Assembly: GCF_026151205.1 (NCBI RefSeq)
Contig: NC_087082.1
Coordinates: 20,298,494 to 20,362,493, forward strand
Direction: 5' to 3'
Length of the DNA: 64,000 nucleotides
DNA from: Bolinopsis microptera
Lineage: Eukaryota; Ctenophora; Tentaculata; Lobata; Bolinopsidae
The notes beneath the pieces are model-generated. The model was given only the letters and a program-made list of their open reading frames with translations. It made no database searches and was not told the origin of the DNA. Both the position numbers and the translations under genes were made by a program. Below are positions 32,964-44,919 of the stretch, piece by piece. Positions within the stretch are counted from its first letter, which is position 1; every line of letters starts with the position of its first letter.

Positions 32964-35900
32964 TCAAACTGATGTGCGAAATCTGCTGCTGTTGCGATAG
33001 ACCTGTGCGTGCTGGACATCCATTTTTGATTTGTCAGATGTGTGACAAAATAATGCACAAAAAATGTAAAACTGATGATAACATAACCAAATTTCGAGAT
33101 GCAACATACTGCAAAATATGCACTGATGCCAATGATATTGTACGGTACAACCCTTTCTACCAAGCTCCACACTTTGCAAACAATGGCCTCATTGATGATG
33201 AGCCAGTTAATTATATTGAATCTATCTACAATAGCTCAAAGATTCTTGAAAATTGCAAAACATTCTCCATAACTGAGTTGAATGCTACCGTCCTACCTAA
33301 AAATTCAGCTAAATATTTGTCCAAATTATTCCTAAATATTGATGGAAATGCATCAAACTTTGACAACTTTGCAGTTGAGCTGTCTTGTATCGACCACAAA
33401 TTCTCTGTTATCGGTCTTGCAGAAACAAATACTAATCCCGAAAATGGAACTCTGTATCAGCTTAACGAATACTCCTCCTGTTACCAATCACGTTATTTTT
33501 GTCAAAAGAAAAACCAGTTCAAGAGTAAAGGATCAGGAGTGTGTCTTTACCTGCACAACTCCTTTAACTTTAACAAAATCCCTGGCTTATCTCTCTGTAA
33601 TGAACACATAGAATCACTGTTCGTATCCATCACTAGCTTGCAAGACCCAACTGTTGTAGGGGTTATATACCGTCCCCCAAACGCATCACTCGAACTGTTC
33701 AACGAAGCATATGAATGTATTCTCTCAAAACTGAATGGCAAAAAAGTATATATTCTTGGTGATTTCAATATAAACATGTTGAAGGACCCATCTCCATCAG
33801 AGGACAAATTCCAAGAAATAATATTCAACAACGGCTTCATACCAACCATATCAGTACCAACTCACCAAATGCCTGGCTGTTCCAGGACCTGTATTGACAA
33901 TATCCATACCAATGTAGTAGATCAAACCCTTATTTCTGGTGTGATATCTGACAAGATCTCCCACCATCACCCTATATTCACTCTTATTGAACTTTCCCCT
34001 GACTCTGTGCCAACACCTGATTCATCAGACAAAATTACTATACACTACGACTACAGTAATGCTAACTTAGAAAAGCTCTGTCTTGAAATAGAAAACGATG
34101 TAGATAGGTTCCACCACAGCTGTAACACATTTGATTCCTTCATGCAGTTATTTCAAGAAAAGATAGATTTGTCTTGCAAACTTCTAACTCCTAGAACCAC
34201 TAAACGTAACAGCATAACCAACCCTTGGATTACCCAGGGCCTAATTAATTCCATCGATAAGAAAGCTAGGTTGTATTTCGAATGGAAGAAGACTTGTACA
34301 TTAAAACTACCTGACGGTGACCCAAACAAGCACATCTACTACAAGGAATTCGACAAGTTTCTCAAAAGGTCAATAAATATGGCAAAGGCTATGTGCTATA
34401 CTCAAAAATTCGAGAAGTACAGCATGAATTCGAAAAAGACTTGGGAAGTTATAAATGAACTCCGTGGTAAAAATTTGTCTAGATGTAAGGACGATTTTGT
34501 CATAGATGGTCAGAGAGTTACTTGCAGACGAATAATTGCTAACAAATTTTGTGAATATTTTACATCTCTTGCAAGTAATCTCAATAAAAATGTACTGTCA
34601 AACAATAGTATTTCTCTGGAACCAGTAGAATCATTTGCTCAGTTCATGTCTAATTCAGTATCTGACTCCATATACCTAGAAGAAACTAATGAAGACGAGA
34701 TTGTCGAGGTCATCAGAGATTTTCAAAATGGCAAGGCGAGTGACATACCTATAATCGTTGTAAAAAAATCGGCAAAGCTCATTGCTGGTACCTTGGCCAG
34801 GCTTTACAACACATGTATACAAAGTGGTACATTCCCAAGTATATTTAAAACTGGTAAAGTTATTCCTATTTACAAGAAAGACAATAAGGAATGCATTGAA
34901 AATTATCGGCCTGTATCAATATTACCTTTATTTGGAAAAATCTTTGAGAAGATCATTTACAAACGCCTTTATAATTTCTTCACATCTAAAGGTGTACTAA
35001 CAGACTCACAGTTTGGATTTAGAAAAGGCCATTCTACCACTCATGCTCTACACAAATCTATAGACTCCGTTACAAAGTCTCTGGCTAGCAATAAACATGT
35101 ATTGGGCATATTCATTGACTTGAGCAAAGCCTTTGACACCCTTGATCACAATATTCTTCTAAGCAAGTTAAATTCCTACGGTATTAGGGGTTCAGCACTT
35201 ACCTTACTTAAAAGCTATTTGACTAACAGAAAGCAGTATGTTATGTATAACGATGTACCATCAGTAACAATGGACGTGAAATTTGGAGTACCACAAGGGT
35301 CAATTCTTGGGCCACTACTCTTCCTACTGTATATGAACGATATAGTAAACTGTTTTTCAGACAGTGAGGTGAAATTTGTACTTTATGCTGATGACACTAA
35401 TATCTTCATATCAGGACCATCTAGAGAAGCAACATATAAAAAAGCCAACTTAGTACTTAAACATGTCTCGATTTACATGAAATGTAATCTACTTCATATC
35501 AACATGTCCAAATGCTGCTACATACATTTTAAACCTGCCTCTGAATATGATGACACCTGTGCGCGGACTAGACCATTTGCTAACCTGCTAGATGAATCTA
35601 GATCAATATTCATCGATGGTAAGGTTATCACTAAAGTCAAGGATACCAAATTCTTAGGTGTTGTTATAGATAGTAAGCTAAACTGGACTGCCCACATGCA
35701 CTACATCCGTAAAAAACTGAGGTCCATGACTGGTGCAATCTGTAGAATCCGGCACTCTATACCTGCTGAACTATACTTGAAAATATATAATGCTCTTTTT
35801 GAATCACATCTCAGTTATGGTATAAGTGTTTGGGGTGTTGTCATCAAGGAACGGTCCAATGACAGTCTTTTTATCACTCAGAAGCACTGTATAAGGATCC

Positions 35901-36361
35901 TTTTTGGTGATCTCGACTCATATCTAGATAAACAATCAACATGTGCAAGAACTAGACCATATGGTATGCAAAGATTAGGCCATAAACATTTTGAAAAGGA
36001 GCATACAAAACCCATTTTTAATAGACTAAAAATTCTTACAGTTCAAAACTTGTTCAAGTACCATTGCATTTCAGAATTCTCTAAGATTATCAAGTACCAC
36101 TGCCCATACTCCCTTTATGAGGCCATCAACATTTCAAACCGTACAACGAGTTTAACGGTTATTCTTCTTAATAAATCAAATACTTTTTTGTTCACTGCAG
36201 CCAAGCTTTGGAACACTGTTCATAAAAAAATTCTAACCTCAAGCAATTGCCTAGAAACTTCCATTAACTTGATAAAATTGAGAACCAAGGCACTATTATT
36301 ACAAGTACAGGCTGCTGATTTAAAAGATACTTGGAATCCAAACAATTTTAAATTGCAGTAA
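32957..36361 (+). CDS. LINE ORF2: PHD finger - endonuclease - reverse transcriptase
   Basis: An intact 1134-aa polyprotein for target-primed reverse transcription. Residues 7-57 form a PHD-like zinc finger (CEICCCCDRPV, ICQMCDKIMHKKC, YCKIC). Residues about 105-355 are an EEP endonuclease (VIGLAETNTNP, VIYRPPNASLE, KVYILGDFNIN). The RT spans about 600-870, with NYRPVSILPLFGKIFEK, QFGFRKGHSTTHAL, FIDLSKAFDTLDH, GVPQGSILGPLLFLLYMND and the active site YADD at residues 810-813 (codons 35384-35395). Catalytic motifs are all present. The ATG at 32957 overlaps the ORF1 stop by 7 nt (ATGGTAG), consistent with termination-reinitiation. Confidence 0.94.
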   Translation: MVVKLMCEICCCCDRPVRAGHPFLICQMCDKIMHKKCKTDDNITKFRDATYCKICTDANDIVRYNPFYQAPHFANNGLIDDEPVNYIESIYNSSKILENCKTFSITELNATVLPKNSAKYLSKLFLNIDGNASNFDNFAVELSCIDHKFSVIGLAETNTNPENGTLYQLNEYSSCYQSRYFCQKKNQFKSKGSGVCLYLHNSFNFNKIPGLSLCNEHIESLFVSITSLQDPTVVGVIYRPPNASLELFNEAYECILSKLNGKKVYILGDFNINMLKDPSPSEDKFQEIIFNNGFIPTISVPTHQMPGCSRTCIDNIHTNVVDQTLISGVISDKISHHHPIFTLIELSPDSVPTPDSSDKITIHYDYSNANLEKLCLEIENDVDRFHHSCNTFDSFMQLFQEKIDLSCKLLTPRTTKRNSITNPWITQGLINSIDKKARLYFEWKKTCTLKLPDGDPNKHIYYKEFDKFLKRSINMAKAMCYTQKFEKYSMNSKKTWEVINELRGKNLSRCKDDFVIDGQRVTCRRIIANKFCEYFTSLASNLNKNVLSNNSISLEPVESFAQFMSNSVSDSIYLEETNEDEIVEVIRDFQNGKASDIPIIVVKKSAKLIAGTLARLYNTCIQSGTFPSIFKTGKVIPIYKKDNKECIENYRPVSILPLFGKIFEKIIYKRLYNFFTSKGVLTDSQFGFRKGHSTTHALHKSIDSVTKSLASNKHVLGIFIDLSKAFDTLDHNILLSKLNSYGIRGSALTLLKSYLTNRKQYVMYNDVPSVTMDVKFGVPQGSILGPLLFLLYMNDIVNCFSDSEVKFVLYADDTNIFISGPSREATYKKANLVLKHVSIYMKCNLLHINMSKCCYIHFKPASEYDDTCARTRPFANLLDESRSIFIDGKVITKVKDTKFLGVVIDSKLNWTAHMHYIRKKLRSMTGAICRIRHSIPAELYLKIYNALFESHLSYGISVWGVVIKERSNDSLFITQKHCIRILFGDLDSYLDKQSTCARTRPYGMQRLGHKHFEKEHTKPIFNRLKILTVQNLFKYHCISEFSKIIKYHCPYSLYEAINISNRTTSLTVILLNKSNTFLFTAAKLWNTVHKKILTSSNCLETSINLIKLRTKALLLQVQAADLKDTWNPNNFKLQ

Positions 36362-36977
36362 TCTATTCTTATCGCAGCAGCACACACTTAACACACTTAA
36401 TATTACTATCATGATTGTATTGTAGACTGAAAAGCTCTCAGATCAATTTTGGGCGTTTTTAACCACTTGTTGTAATGTTTTTAATTATTTAATATCTTAA
36501 CTTAACTAAATTTTTATTCAGATCGAATTAACAAATAATATTTGATAATTTATTTGATAGTTTAGTCTGATATTGATATTGACTATATTGATATTGTTAT
36601 TATTGAATGAAGTTAACTCCAGACGTACATAATATTACTTCTTTTAACAAAGGGACTTGGAGTATAAACGACCAAGTTAGCATACATTTTCAACCAACCA
36701 AGAATTCTGGAGGCAAAGGTGGGTGCGTAAACTTTATGGTCTGTACTCTCCGATCCTGTATCACCCAGGATTCTTTTCGACGTTTTTGGTAAAAGGTATA
36801 TACCTTCTAGTCAATCTCTTGCTACTCCAAGTCCCCCAAGATTTCTAAACTAAAGTTCGTCCTAGTTATATTATATTATATAAAATATATTTTTTGTTTG
36901 CTGTAACTGATACTAAATAAAATTGTTGTTTTCCTGAAATTGTTGTTTTCCTAAATTTGACTCGATTCAATTACTAG

Positions 36978-39900
36978 AGTAGCAGAGAGGAGTTGAGTGT
37001 GCACTTCGATGTCCACAATTTCTGACCACACAGGGTCCTTCATTAGGTCGTTCTAAACCAAAATCATCTAGGTACCCAATTTGTGTCGCTAGTCCTAGTG
37101 CTACAGGGCATATTTTCTAAAATTGCCCTCAGTCGCGAATGGGGATTTTTGTATTGTGGCCCCTGAAGGTCGTCGAGGCTTTATTTTTAGCTTAAAATGA
37201 CCGCAATGGGCATGTTTATATACAACTTATGAATCAATATATGGTCTAAAATTGTTTGTTTCCGAGATATCTGCAAAAAACTAATTTTGAGCTCAGGCTT
37301 AGGCACAAATTTCAATAATTTGTATCTCAGCTTCTGAAGGTCTTAGAGACTCAAAGTTTAGCTTAGAATGACCGCAATGCACATGTTTATATTGACACTA
37401 TAAAGGTCATAAAGGCCCAAAATGCTTACTTTTGGGAAAAATCCTGAAAAACTGATTTTTACTGGGGCGAGTGAAAAAAATCTACTCTAGAAGCTAATTG
37501 AAATCGAGTATGCAGTTTGGTATCTACAACTTTTCTAGAAACCAGGTCCTTTGTAAGGTCATTCTGGATCAGAATTGATAAGGTACACAATTTCTATCAG
37601 TAGTTCCAACCCTAGGGGGGAAATTTATAAATTACCCTCAGGCGCAAATATATGACTTTTGTATCTCGGCTTCTGAACGTTGTAGGGGCCTCTCTTTTAG
37701 CTCACACTAACTGCAAAGGCCACATTTACATACAAGCTATAAAGCAACAGAGGGTTTATAGTGCTAAGTTTTGGAGATATTCATTAAAAACTGTTTTAAC
37801 TTTCGTGCATCCTGAAATAGTAACATCAAACATGTACTTAATTTTGGTATCCCGGGCTAAAAAAGTCTTACAGACACTTTACTTGCAGCACAGCATACTG
37901 TTCAGCATGAACACATTCAGATAATATTTATGAAGCAACACAATTCAGTTTCAGATGCTCCTTCCAGCTATCTTTTATTATCCCCAAATTTATACATCTG
38001 ACCATCTCTCTTGTTGCTTCCATCTCGTTAAAGCTAAGGCTCGACCGGGACCGCTTTTTTGGCCGAGACTGGGACTGGGAAATAGTGCCGGGACCGGGAT
38101 TAAGACCGGGACCGGGATTAGGGATCGGGATTAAGCCGGGATCCCGGTCTTAGCATAAGTTGGGCTCTCTCCACTCTCCACTGTCTCCAGTACTGTTTGG
38201 CTATTATAGCTAATCAACTCCAATCCAACCTCATGTAGTAGAATCTACTTCTAGTTTCCTTCAATTCTGCTACTTCCACTCTAGCTCTTTGTAGCAATCT
38301 CTGAATGCTACTTCCTGCTCTATCTAGCGTCCACCAACACCCACTAATTGTTGTTGAGCTACCACTAGCACCTGCAAATTCTAGCCCTATCCAGCACACT
38401 CACCCTACCTTATGCTATATCCAGCTATCCAGATAGCACAAGCACCCTCAAATTCTAGCTGGAGCCTGGAGGTAACCTTAATTAGATAAAAACAGATAGA
38501 ATTTGAGAGTGCTCAACCAACTGAATAAGGATGGATGTAGCCCGAAGTAGCTAGAAGAAGCTAAAATTTGTGGGTACCGTTTGCTAGTGTTAGCTGGATA
38601 GAGCAGAAAGTAGTCTGAGGTTGCTGGAATTAGTGCTAGAGTTTGCAGGTGCTGGTGATAGCTGAACAGAGTAGGAGTAAGTCTGAGGTTGCTGGATAGG
38701 GCTAGAATTTGCATTCAGAATTTGCTAGAAATAGCAGGTTTCCTCTTCCTCAATGAGCTGGAAATAGTGAATGCAGCTGAGTCAGCCGGAAAGAGCCAGA
38801 ATAAATTGTTGCTGGTGGTGCTATAAAAGTAAAAAGGCAAGAGGTAGCTTAAGTTAAGTTTGCTAGAAAGAGCAGAAGTTGGAGGGGCCAGGCGTCCTTG
38901 CAGTAGTAGCTAAATAGATGTAGCCGAAGTAGGTGAAAAGAGTTGGAATTGGTGGTTTCTGTCCAATATCCTTACATGAAGGCTACACATGCTCGACAAG
39001 GAAGCCGACCCTACTTATTTGTCAGGCTGACCCACCTGATAACCATAATACAAGATCAACCAAAATTTTTAACATGATTACTCCAAAAATTAGAATGGAT
39101 GACTTTACCATGAGTGTGATGTGTTTGCGGGGAAAGCTTAAACGTGCACTATTAAATAATCAACACAGCCACGCCCCGCTTGATTGGACAATCAAAGATT
39201 TTGACTGCAACAATATTGTCTTCGAAAGATCACTACTTGCTGGTCACACACATGTCAGCGAAATTCCCCTAGTCTAGTGTTTTCCAAGTCTTGTTCTGTG
39301 AGAAAAGTATGTGTGAGAAAGTCTTTAATAAAATAAAATGAATGTATATTTTTGAATTTTTAACATTTAATTTGATAATGCAGTATAAAGAAATTTTTAA
39401 TTAGCACTGTATAGTTTAAGATATTTATATTAGCTTATTATAACCATTGATACAACGAACATAATTTTTCAACAGCTCTCCAATATCCATCTTAAAGTTG
39501 CATCTTATATCCTCAAACTACACAATTTAAACTTAGGCATATATATAGTGTAGACTTTCTGTCACAACAAGACTGTAACCCATAGTAACAAACACAAACA
39601 GAACCCCTAACGTCTGCTAACAATTTTCTTCTTATCCTCATATGAGCCCTGTCTCTAAAAACTCAACTGAACTAGCGTTTTGGTGTGTGCAAAAGCTTTC
39701 AGGCACGCACATTCCCTGCCCCGTTAGTTGCCTGTCCCTTCAAAATCAAACTAACAGTCAAGGACAAAAAGTCATACACCAAATGAGCATTATATTTTTA
39801 TAAATTGTTTTACATCTCTTTACTCTGTAAAATGTGCTAAAAATTAAATTTCTTGTTTCATTGAAAAATTTCTTGTTTCATTGACTGATGGAACCTGTAT

Positions 39901-41203
39901 AGAGCAGGAGGTAGCATTCAGAGGTTGCTAGAAAGAGCTACAATTATTATAGTACGTGTTGGTGGTAGCTGGGTAGAATAGGCGTGGCATAGAGGTAGCA
40001 GAATTAAAGATAGCTAAAAGTAGATTCTACTTCATGAGATGGGATTGAAGTTGATTAGCCATAATAGTCAAACAGTACTGGAGAGAGCCCAACTTGTGGT
40101 AGCTATAACGAGATAATTAGATGTTCATGTATAAATTTGGGGATTGAGGTAGTTCGAAGTAACCAGAGAGATGGTTAGACGTATACATTTGGGGATAATA
40201 TAAGATAGCTGGATATGGAAGGAGCTTCTGAAACTGAATTGTGTTGCTTCATAAATATTATCTGAATGTGTTCATGCTGAACAGTATGCTGTGCTGCAAG
40301 TAAAGTGTCTGTAAGACTTTTTTAGCCCGGGATACCAAAATTAAGTACATGTTTGATGTTACTATTTCAGGATGCACGAAAGTTAAAACAGTTTTTAATG
40401 AATATCTCCAAAACTTAGCACTATAAACCCTTTGTTGCTTTATAGCTTGTATGTAAATGTGGCCTTTGCAGTTAGTGTGAGCTAAAAGAGAGGCCCCTAC
40501 AACGTTCAGAAGCCGAGATACAAAAGTCATATATTTGCGCCTGAGGGTAAATTATAAATTTCCCCCCTAGGGTTGGAACTACTGATACAAATTGTGTACC
40601 TTATCAATTCTGATCCAGAATGACCTTACAAAGGACCTGGTTTCTAGAAAAGTTGTAGACACCAAACTGCATACTCGATTTCAATTAGCTTCTAGAGTAG
40701 ATTTTTTTCACTCGCCCCAGTAAAAATCAGTTTTTCAGGATTTTTCCCAAAAGTAAGCATTTTGGGCCTTTATGACCTTTATAGTGTCAATATAAACATG
40801 TGCATTGCGGTCATTCTAAGCTAAACTTTGAGTCTCTAAGACCTTCAGAAGCTGAGATACAAATTATTGAAATTTGTGCCTAAGCCTGAGCTCAAAATTA
40901 GTTTTTTGCAGATATCTCGGAAACAAACAATTTTAGACCATATATTGATTCATAAGTTGTATATAAACATGCCCATTGCGGTCATTTTAAGCTAAAAATA
41001 AAGCCTCGACGACCTTCAGGGGCCACAATACAAAAATCCCCATTCGCGACTGAGGGCAATTTAGAAAATATGCCCTATAGCACTAGGACTAGCGACACAA
41101 ATTGGGTACCTAGATGATTTTGGTTTAGAACGACCTAATGAAGGACCCTGTGTGGTCAGAAATTGTGGACATCGAAGTGCACACTCAACTCCTCTCTGCT
41201 ACT
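36978..41203. repeat. 4.2-kb imperfect palindrome (foldback-like element)
   Basis: The left arm (36978 to about 38335) recurs inverted as the right arm (about 39890 to 41203) around a 1.55-kb spacer. Over most of the arm the match is very high: the 90-codon open frame at 37652-37924 is identical to the inverse at 40258-40530. Each arm is itself built from two diverged units of about 520 bp (starting near 36978 and 37483). The left arm alone has an insertion of about 120 bp rich in gggaccgggatt (38035-38155). Ends read AGTAGCAGAGAGG; no convincing target duplication was found. Confidence 0.88.
38336..39889. other. Spacer of the palindrome
   Basis: The first half is a degenerate patchwork of words such as gctggatag, agagcagaa and gttgctgg. 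An open frame at 38933-39277 (114 codons, with LLICQADPPDNHNTRSTKIF and MSVMCLRGKLKRAL) is not recognised and has no supporting domain. The remainder to 39889 is AT-rich, without a gene. Confidence 0.4.
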
Positions 41204-42363
41204 AGAGTAAATGATCATTCGAAAAAATATAATAATTATAATGAATCCATGCAGTTACACGATAAATTATGACTCCGTATAATTATGGGCAAACATGCAC
41301 ACTTGTCAGTGAAAATGTTCTCATCGTTAAAATTACCAAGTACAAACCTATCTGTATGACTGCACATAATTAATTTTTTTTAAACGATCTTAAAACAATA
41401 GCAATAAATATTTGGGTTAAAATTCTGGACCATTGTTAGCCCCAAGCGTTTTGGTCCCTCATTCCTTCCACTCAGCATTGCCTATACTACTGTAAAGTAG
41501 AAATTTTTCTAAGACAATAGAGAAACTGACCTCGTCTCACTAAATTCCCCTAAATTCAACCACTTGCCATAATAAAAATACTAACAACCAAATAAAGTTT
41601 TTAAAATAAAAAGAATATTTCCTCAAGTTTACTTCTAGTTAACTAATTCGTGGTTTAAGCTCTTATTTTATTTATGATTAAAGGAATGTAAAATAAAACT
41701 TATTGTTTTATTGAAAACTTGTTGTTTCATTGAACAGAACAAATTCCTCGTAAGCCCAGCGCAGAAGTGGCTAAGCTTTATATTCGCTGACTCGGATGCA
41801 GATGGTTCCACCTTTGGTGAGAGTTTGGAGCTAAGACCATTTACAAGTACTAAAGTTTGAACACTGAGGGACCCTCAGTGAGAGTCACAGTTGCTGATCA
41901 CTCCTGCTTCAAAGGCTGTAAAGGATATGTCATAGCCATTGGTGTCAGATGTCAGTGTTCCGACTTGAGTACCGAGGAAAGAACTTTCTGTTGTTTACAC
42001 CAATGTCTACCTGCTACTAGCATCCAACCCTCACCTGCATTTTTTCTCGGGTTCAGCTGGAGATGTTTATCCACAAGGCGAATAATTTCTTCCTTAAGTA
42101 GCTGACAAGACCGTTTTGGACACTAGTCAGAAGGTATATTTTGCTTCGGTTCAATTGACAAGTTGTCCATGTTAGAAACTGACAAAAAATATAAAATGTG
42201 CAAATGAACCTTCATCTGAAAAAATGAACATTTTTATAACAAGCCCATATGTTTGTACACTGACTTTTGGCTCCTGTAGATATTTAGATCTATTTTTCAT
42301 CTATCCGGATTGGATAAAAAATGACTGAGCCATGAGCCAAAAACCAGATGCCCACACACCAAC
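41204..42363. other. No gene seen
   Basis: AT-rich flank between the palindrome and the second hAT MITE. A short open frame at 41857-42105 has no recognised domain and no splice partners. Confidence 0.4.
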
Positions 42364-42638
42364 CAGTGGCGTAACGAAAGGCCCTGCTGACCCCGCTGTG
42401 CAGGGGGGCGCCGTCTTAGGGGGTCGCCAAATCGTTGTTTGAATATGGGACAATTTCGAAAACTTAACTAAAGTACTAGCAAAACTGCGCGTTTTGCTCT
42501 AGATACACACTTTTTTAGAGATTTTACCGGCGTATTCTTTAAAATCACCTAATTTGTTCAATTTTAGGGAGGGGCACCAAAAGGGGAGGGGGCGCTTTTT
42601 TCGGCAGGGGGGCACCAACAGGCAACGTTACGCCACTG
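42364..42638. mobile_element. hAT-type MITE, copy 2 (275 bp)
   Basis: Perfect 13-bp ends CAGTGGCGTAACG and its inverse are flanked by a perfect 8-bp target duplication, acaccaac (42356-42363 and 42639-42646). Eight-base duplications and CAG-starting TIRs are characteristic of hAT elements. It is longer than copy 1 at 3624 because it retains the segment cgaaaacttaactaaagtac and following bases. Confidence 0.92.
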
Positions 42639-43105
42639 ACACCAACCCCAGCCCATATATATTGATAAAATATTCAAGTTAACGAGGCAAACCATATTGC
42701 TGCATAAAAACAGGTATTAGAACACTCCAGTTTGATTCAGTTCCCCAGGCAACATCAAATTTATACTCAAATGATTCGTTTTATAATAGTGTAGTACGTA
42801 TAAAAACACTATAACATTATGTATGATGTTTTATGTAACTGTGTAAGGTATTCGTTCAAATCTGATATATTTTACTCCAACACCAATATCAAAAAATCTA
42901 TTAGATTCGCATAATAAATCATTTCATTGTATGTGATTAATTTATTTATGAATATTTGATTAAATCTTATCAATTGAAAAATTACAATATAATTTTATTG
43001 CATCTTATTAATATTTAATTGGTTATTACTAATGTCATTTGATAATATCAATTTGCAGACTGAAAATGAATCGAGTTTATTCTGTTTAGAGAGCACTATG
43101 CTATT

Positions 43106-44081
43106 ATGTCAAAAGAGCGACAGTATGAAGGTGTTAAGACTCTAAAGTGTATCGGTCGTTATGCTCTGTGCAACAAAACCCTTGGTAAAGGGAACTTTGC
43201 CAGGGTTGAGCTGGCTGCTCACACCCTCATCAGTAACAAGGTAATCATTTAATTACTAAATTATTTTACTTGGTTCTTACTTTTGAGCTTTACCATTTAT
43301 TTCAATGTTCCTGTATGCATACAATGTACACCTATTTAGAACTGGCACGATCTTGTACAAGAGTCGATGTTCTCCATTTTTTCAAAAAGCTCCACCCCTG
43401 CTTTGCTCCACAACTTCTTAAAATAAATCACTGGTAAATGGTAATGGCCCTGACGTGGTATTATATTCGCCCATTAACTAGAGTTAGAGGAATGTGATAT
43501 TAACTTAATCATAAAATTTTACTTTTAAATTTACTTACTTACTTTACTAAACTCTTAAGCTTTATTTGAAACACTGTCAGTCGTGTTGGAAATGAAACCC
43601 TACAGTCTTAATGGGCGTTGCTAATTTTCCCCTGAACATTGCAGGAAACTATGGTAATGTTCAATAATTATTAAATAAAATTTAAAATTGGCTCCACACT
43701 CACTGCATTGTAGGGAGTTGTTCTAATAAAAACAGCACCAACTCTTAACATGATGATAGTAACTCAGTATTCAATATTCGTTGACCAGAGTTATTATATC
43801 AGTTGGGTCCTGGGAATACAGTGGTAAATTTTGTCCGTTAACACATTCTTTGGCCCTTTGAGTTTTGAGGCAGTTAATTTAACCGGCAAGTGATTCAATA
43901 CTTGTTGCTGCAAATTTTATTTACTGACATGTTCTCATCCTTCTCGCTATAGGTTGCAGTAAAGATAATCGACATGAACAACATAAAAGATGACTACGTG
44001 CGGCGGAACTTGTTCCGGGAAGCAAGGCTCCTCCGCAGACTTTCTCATCCTAACATTATCAAACTATTTGAGACCATCAAG
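43106..44081 (+). CDS. CAMK-like Ser/Thr kinase, N-terminal two exons only
   Basis: Exons 43106-43240 and 43953-44081 join at phase 0 to encode the N-lobe of a protein kinase. IGRYALCNKTLGKGNFARV is the glycine loop, VAVKIID holds the ATP-binding Lys, and NLFREARLLRRLSHPNII holds the helix-C Glu. The second exon ends IKLFETIK|gtacgt at phase 0. The pattern resembles AMPK-related (CAMKL) kinases such as SIK, MARK, NIM1 and HUNK, but no ortholog can be fixed from this piece. The remaining kinase exons were not found in the window, so the gene either continues beyond 64000 through very long introns or is truncated. The upstream region 42647-43105 ends in ctgtttag, a possible acceptor for a leader exon. 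Confidence 0.8.
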
Positions 44082-44498
44082 GTACGTGTTGTACGTGTCT
44101 AAGAAGTAGGTATGTGTCGATATATTTATTATATATATGGTTTATTTAAATACAGATATCAAGAGAGGTCTCATTAAAATACCTTTCAAATATTCATCAT
44201 AATTTTATCTGATTTGTACATATTATGTGCGGTAGCATGTGACGAATATATTTTAAAACGTTAACACTATTTTAACAGTATTAGCTGTATATCTTAAAAT
44301 CTTATTAAAAGCTGCGCCTAAGCACTGTATATAACATTGTATATTATATATGATATTTATGGGTGTGCGTGTGTGTGTGCGTGTGTGTTTGTGCCAACTG
44401 AGCGAGAAAGCAATTAATCTGAATATAGTGTTATACCTTATGTATGTTGTGTAGCTTGATTAAGATCTCCCCAGGGGTCTTGTAATCAAGCAGATATA

Positions 44499-44919
44499 GA
44501 GAGAGGGAGAGAGGGAGAGAGGGAGAGAGGGAGAGAGGGAGAGAGGGAGAGAGGGAGAGAGGGAGAGAGGGAGAGAGGGAGAGAGGGAGAGAGGGAGAGA
44601 GGGAGAGAGGGAGAGAGGGAGAGAGGGAGAGAGGGAGAGAGGGAGAGAGGGAGAGAGGGAGAGAGGGAGAGAGGGAGAGAGGGAGAGAGGGAGAGAGGGA
44701 GAGAGGGAGAGAGGGAGAGAGGGAGAGAGGGAGAGAGGGAGAGAGGGAGAGAGGGAGAGAGGGAGAGAGGGAGAGAGGGAGAGAGGGAGAGAGGGAGAGA
44801 GGGAGAGAGGGAGAGAGGGAGAGAGGGAGAGAGGGAGAGAGGGAGAGAGGGAGAGAGGGAGAGAGGGAGAGAGGGAGAGAGGGAGAGAGGGAGAGAGGGA
44901 GAGAGGGAGAGAGGGAGAT
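44499..44919. repeat. (GAGAGAGG)n array, about 52 units
   Basis: A near-perfect octanucleotide tract of about 420 bp, strongly purine-biased on the plus strand. It follows the second kinase exon by about 420 bp and, if the gene continues, lies in its intron. A gt-rich run (44381-44404) precedes it. Confidence 0.97.

Larger units (their letters stand above)
31936..36605 (+). mobile_element. CR1/L2-type LINE with AlkB-SGNH ORF1 and intact ORF2
   Basis: The element carries an ORF1 open from 31929 (5'-truncated at about 31936), a complete ORF2 (32957-36361) and a 3' UTR ending near 36605 in a tgatattgat/ttattattg microsatellite. No in-frame stop interrupts either ORF, so this is the best preserved retrotransposon in the window. 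Its 5' junction is fused to an inverted repeat that includes 16 nt of the element's own sequence in inverse orientation. Confidence 0.9.

Noticed and set aside
32609-33172. 187-codon minus-strand frame
   Set aside because: Antisense across the ORF1/ORF2 overlap of the LINE, without domains.
37652-37924. 90-codon frame repeated identically at 40258-40530 on the other strand
   Set aside because: The identity comes from the palindrome arms as a whole. Flanking non-coding bases are equally conserved, so there is no sign of protein selection.
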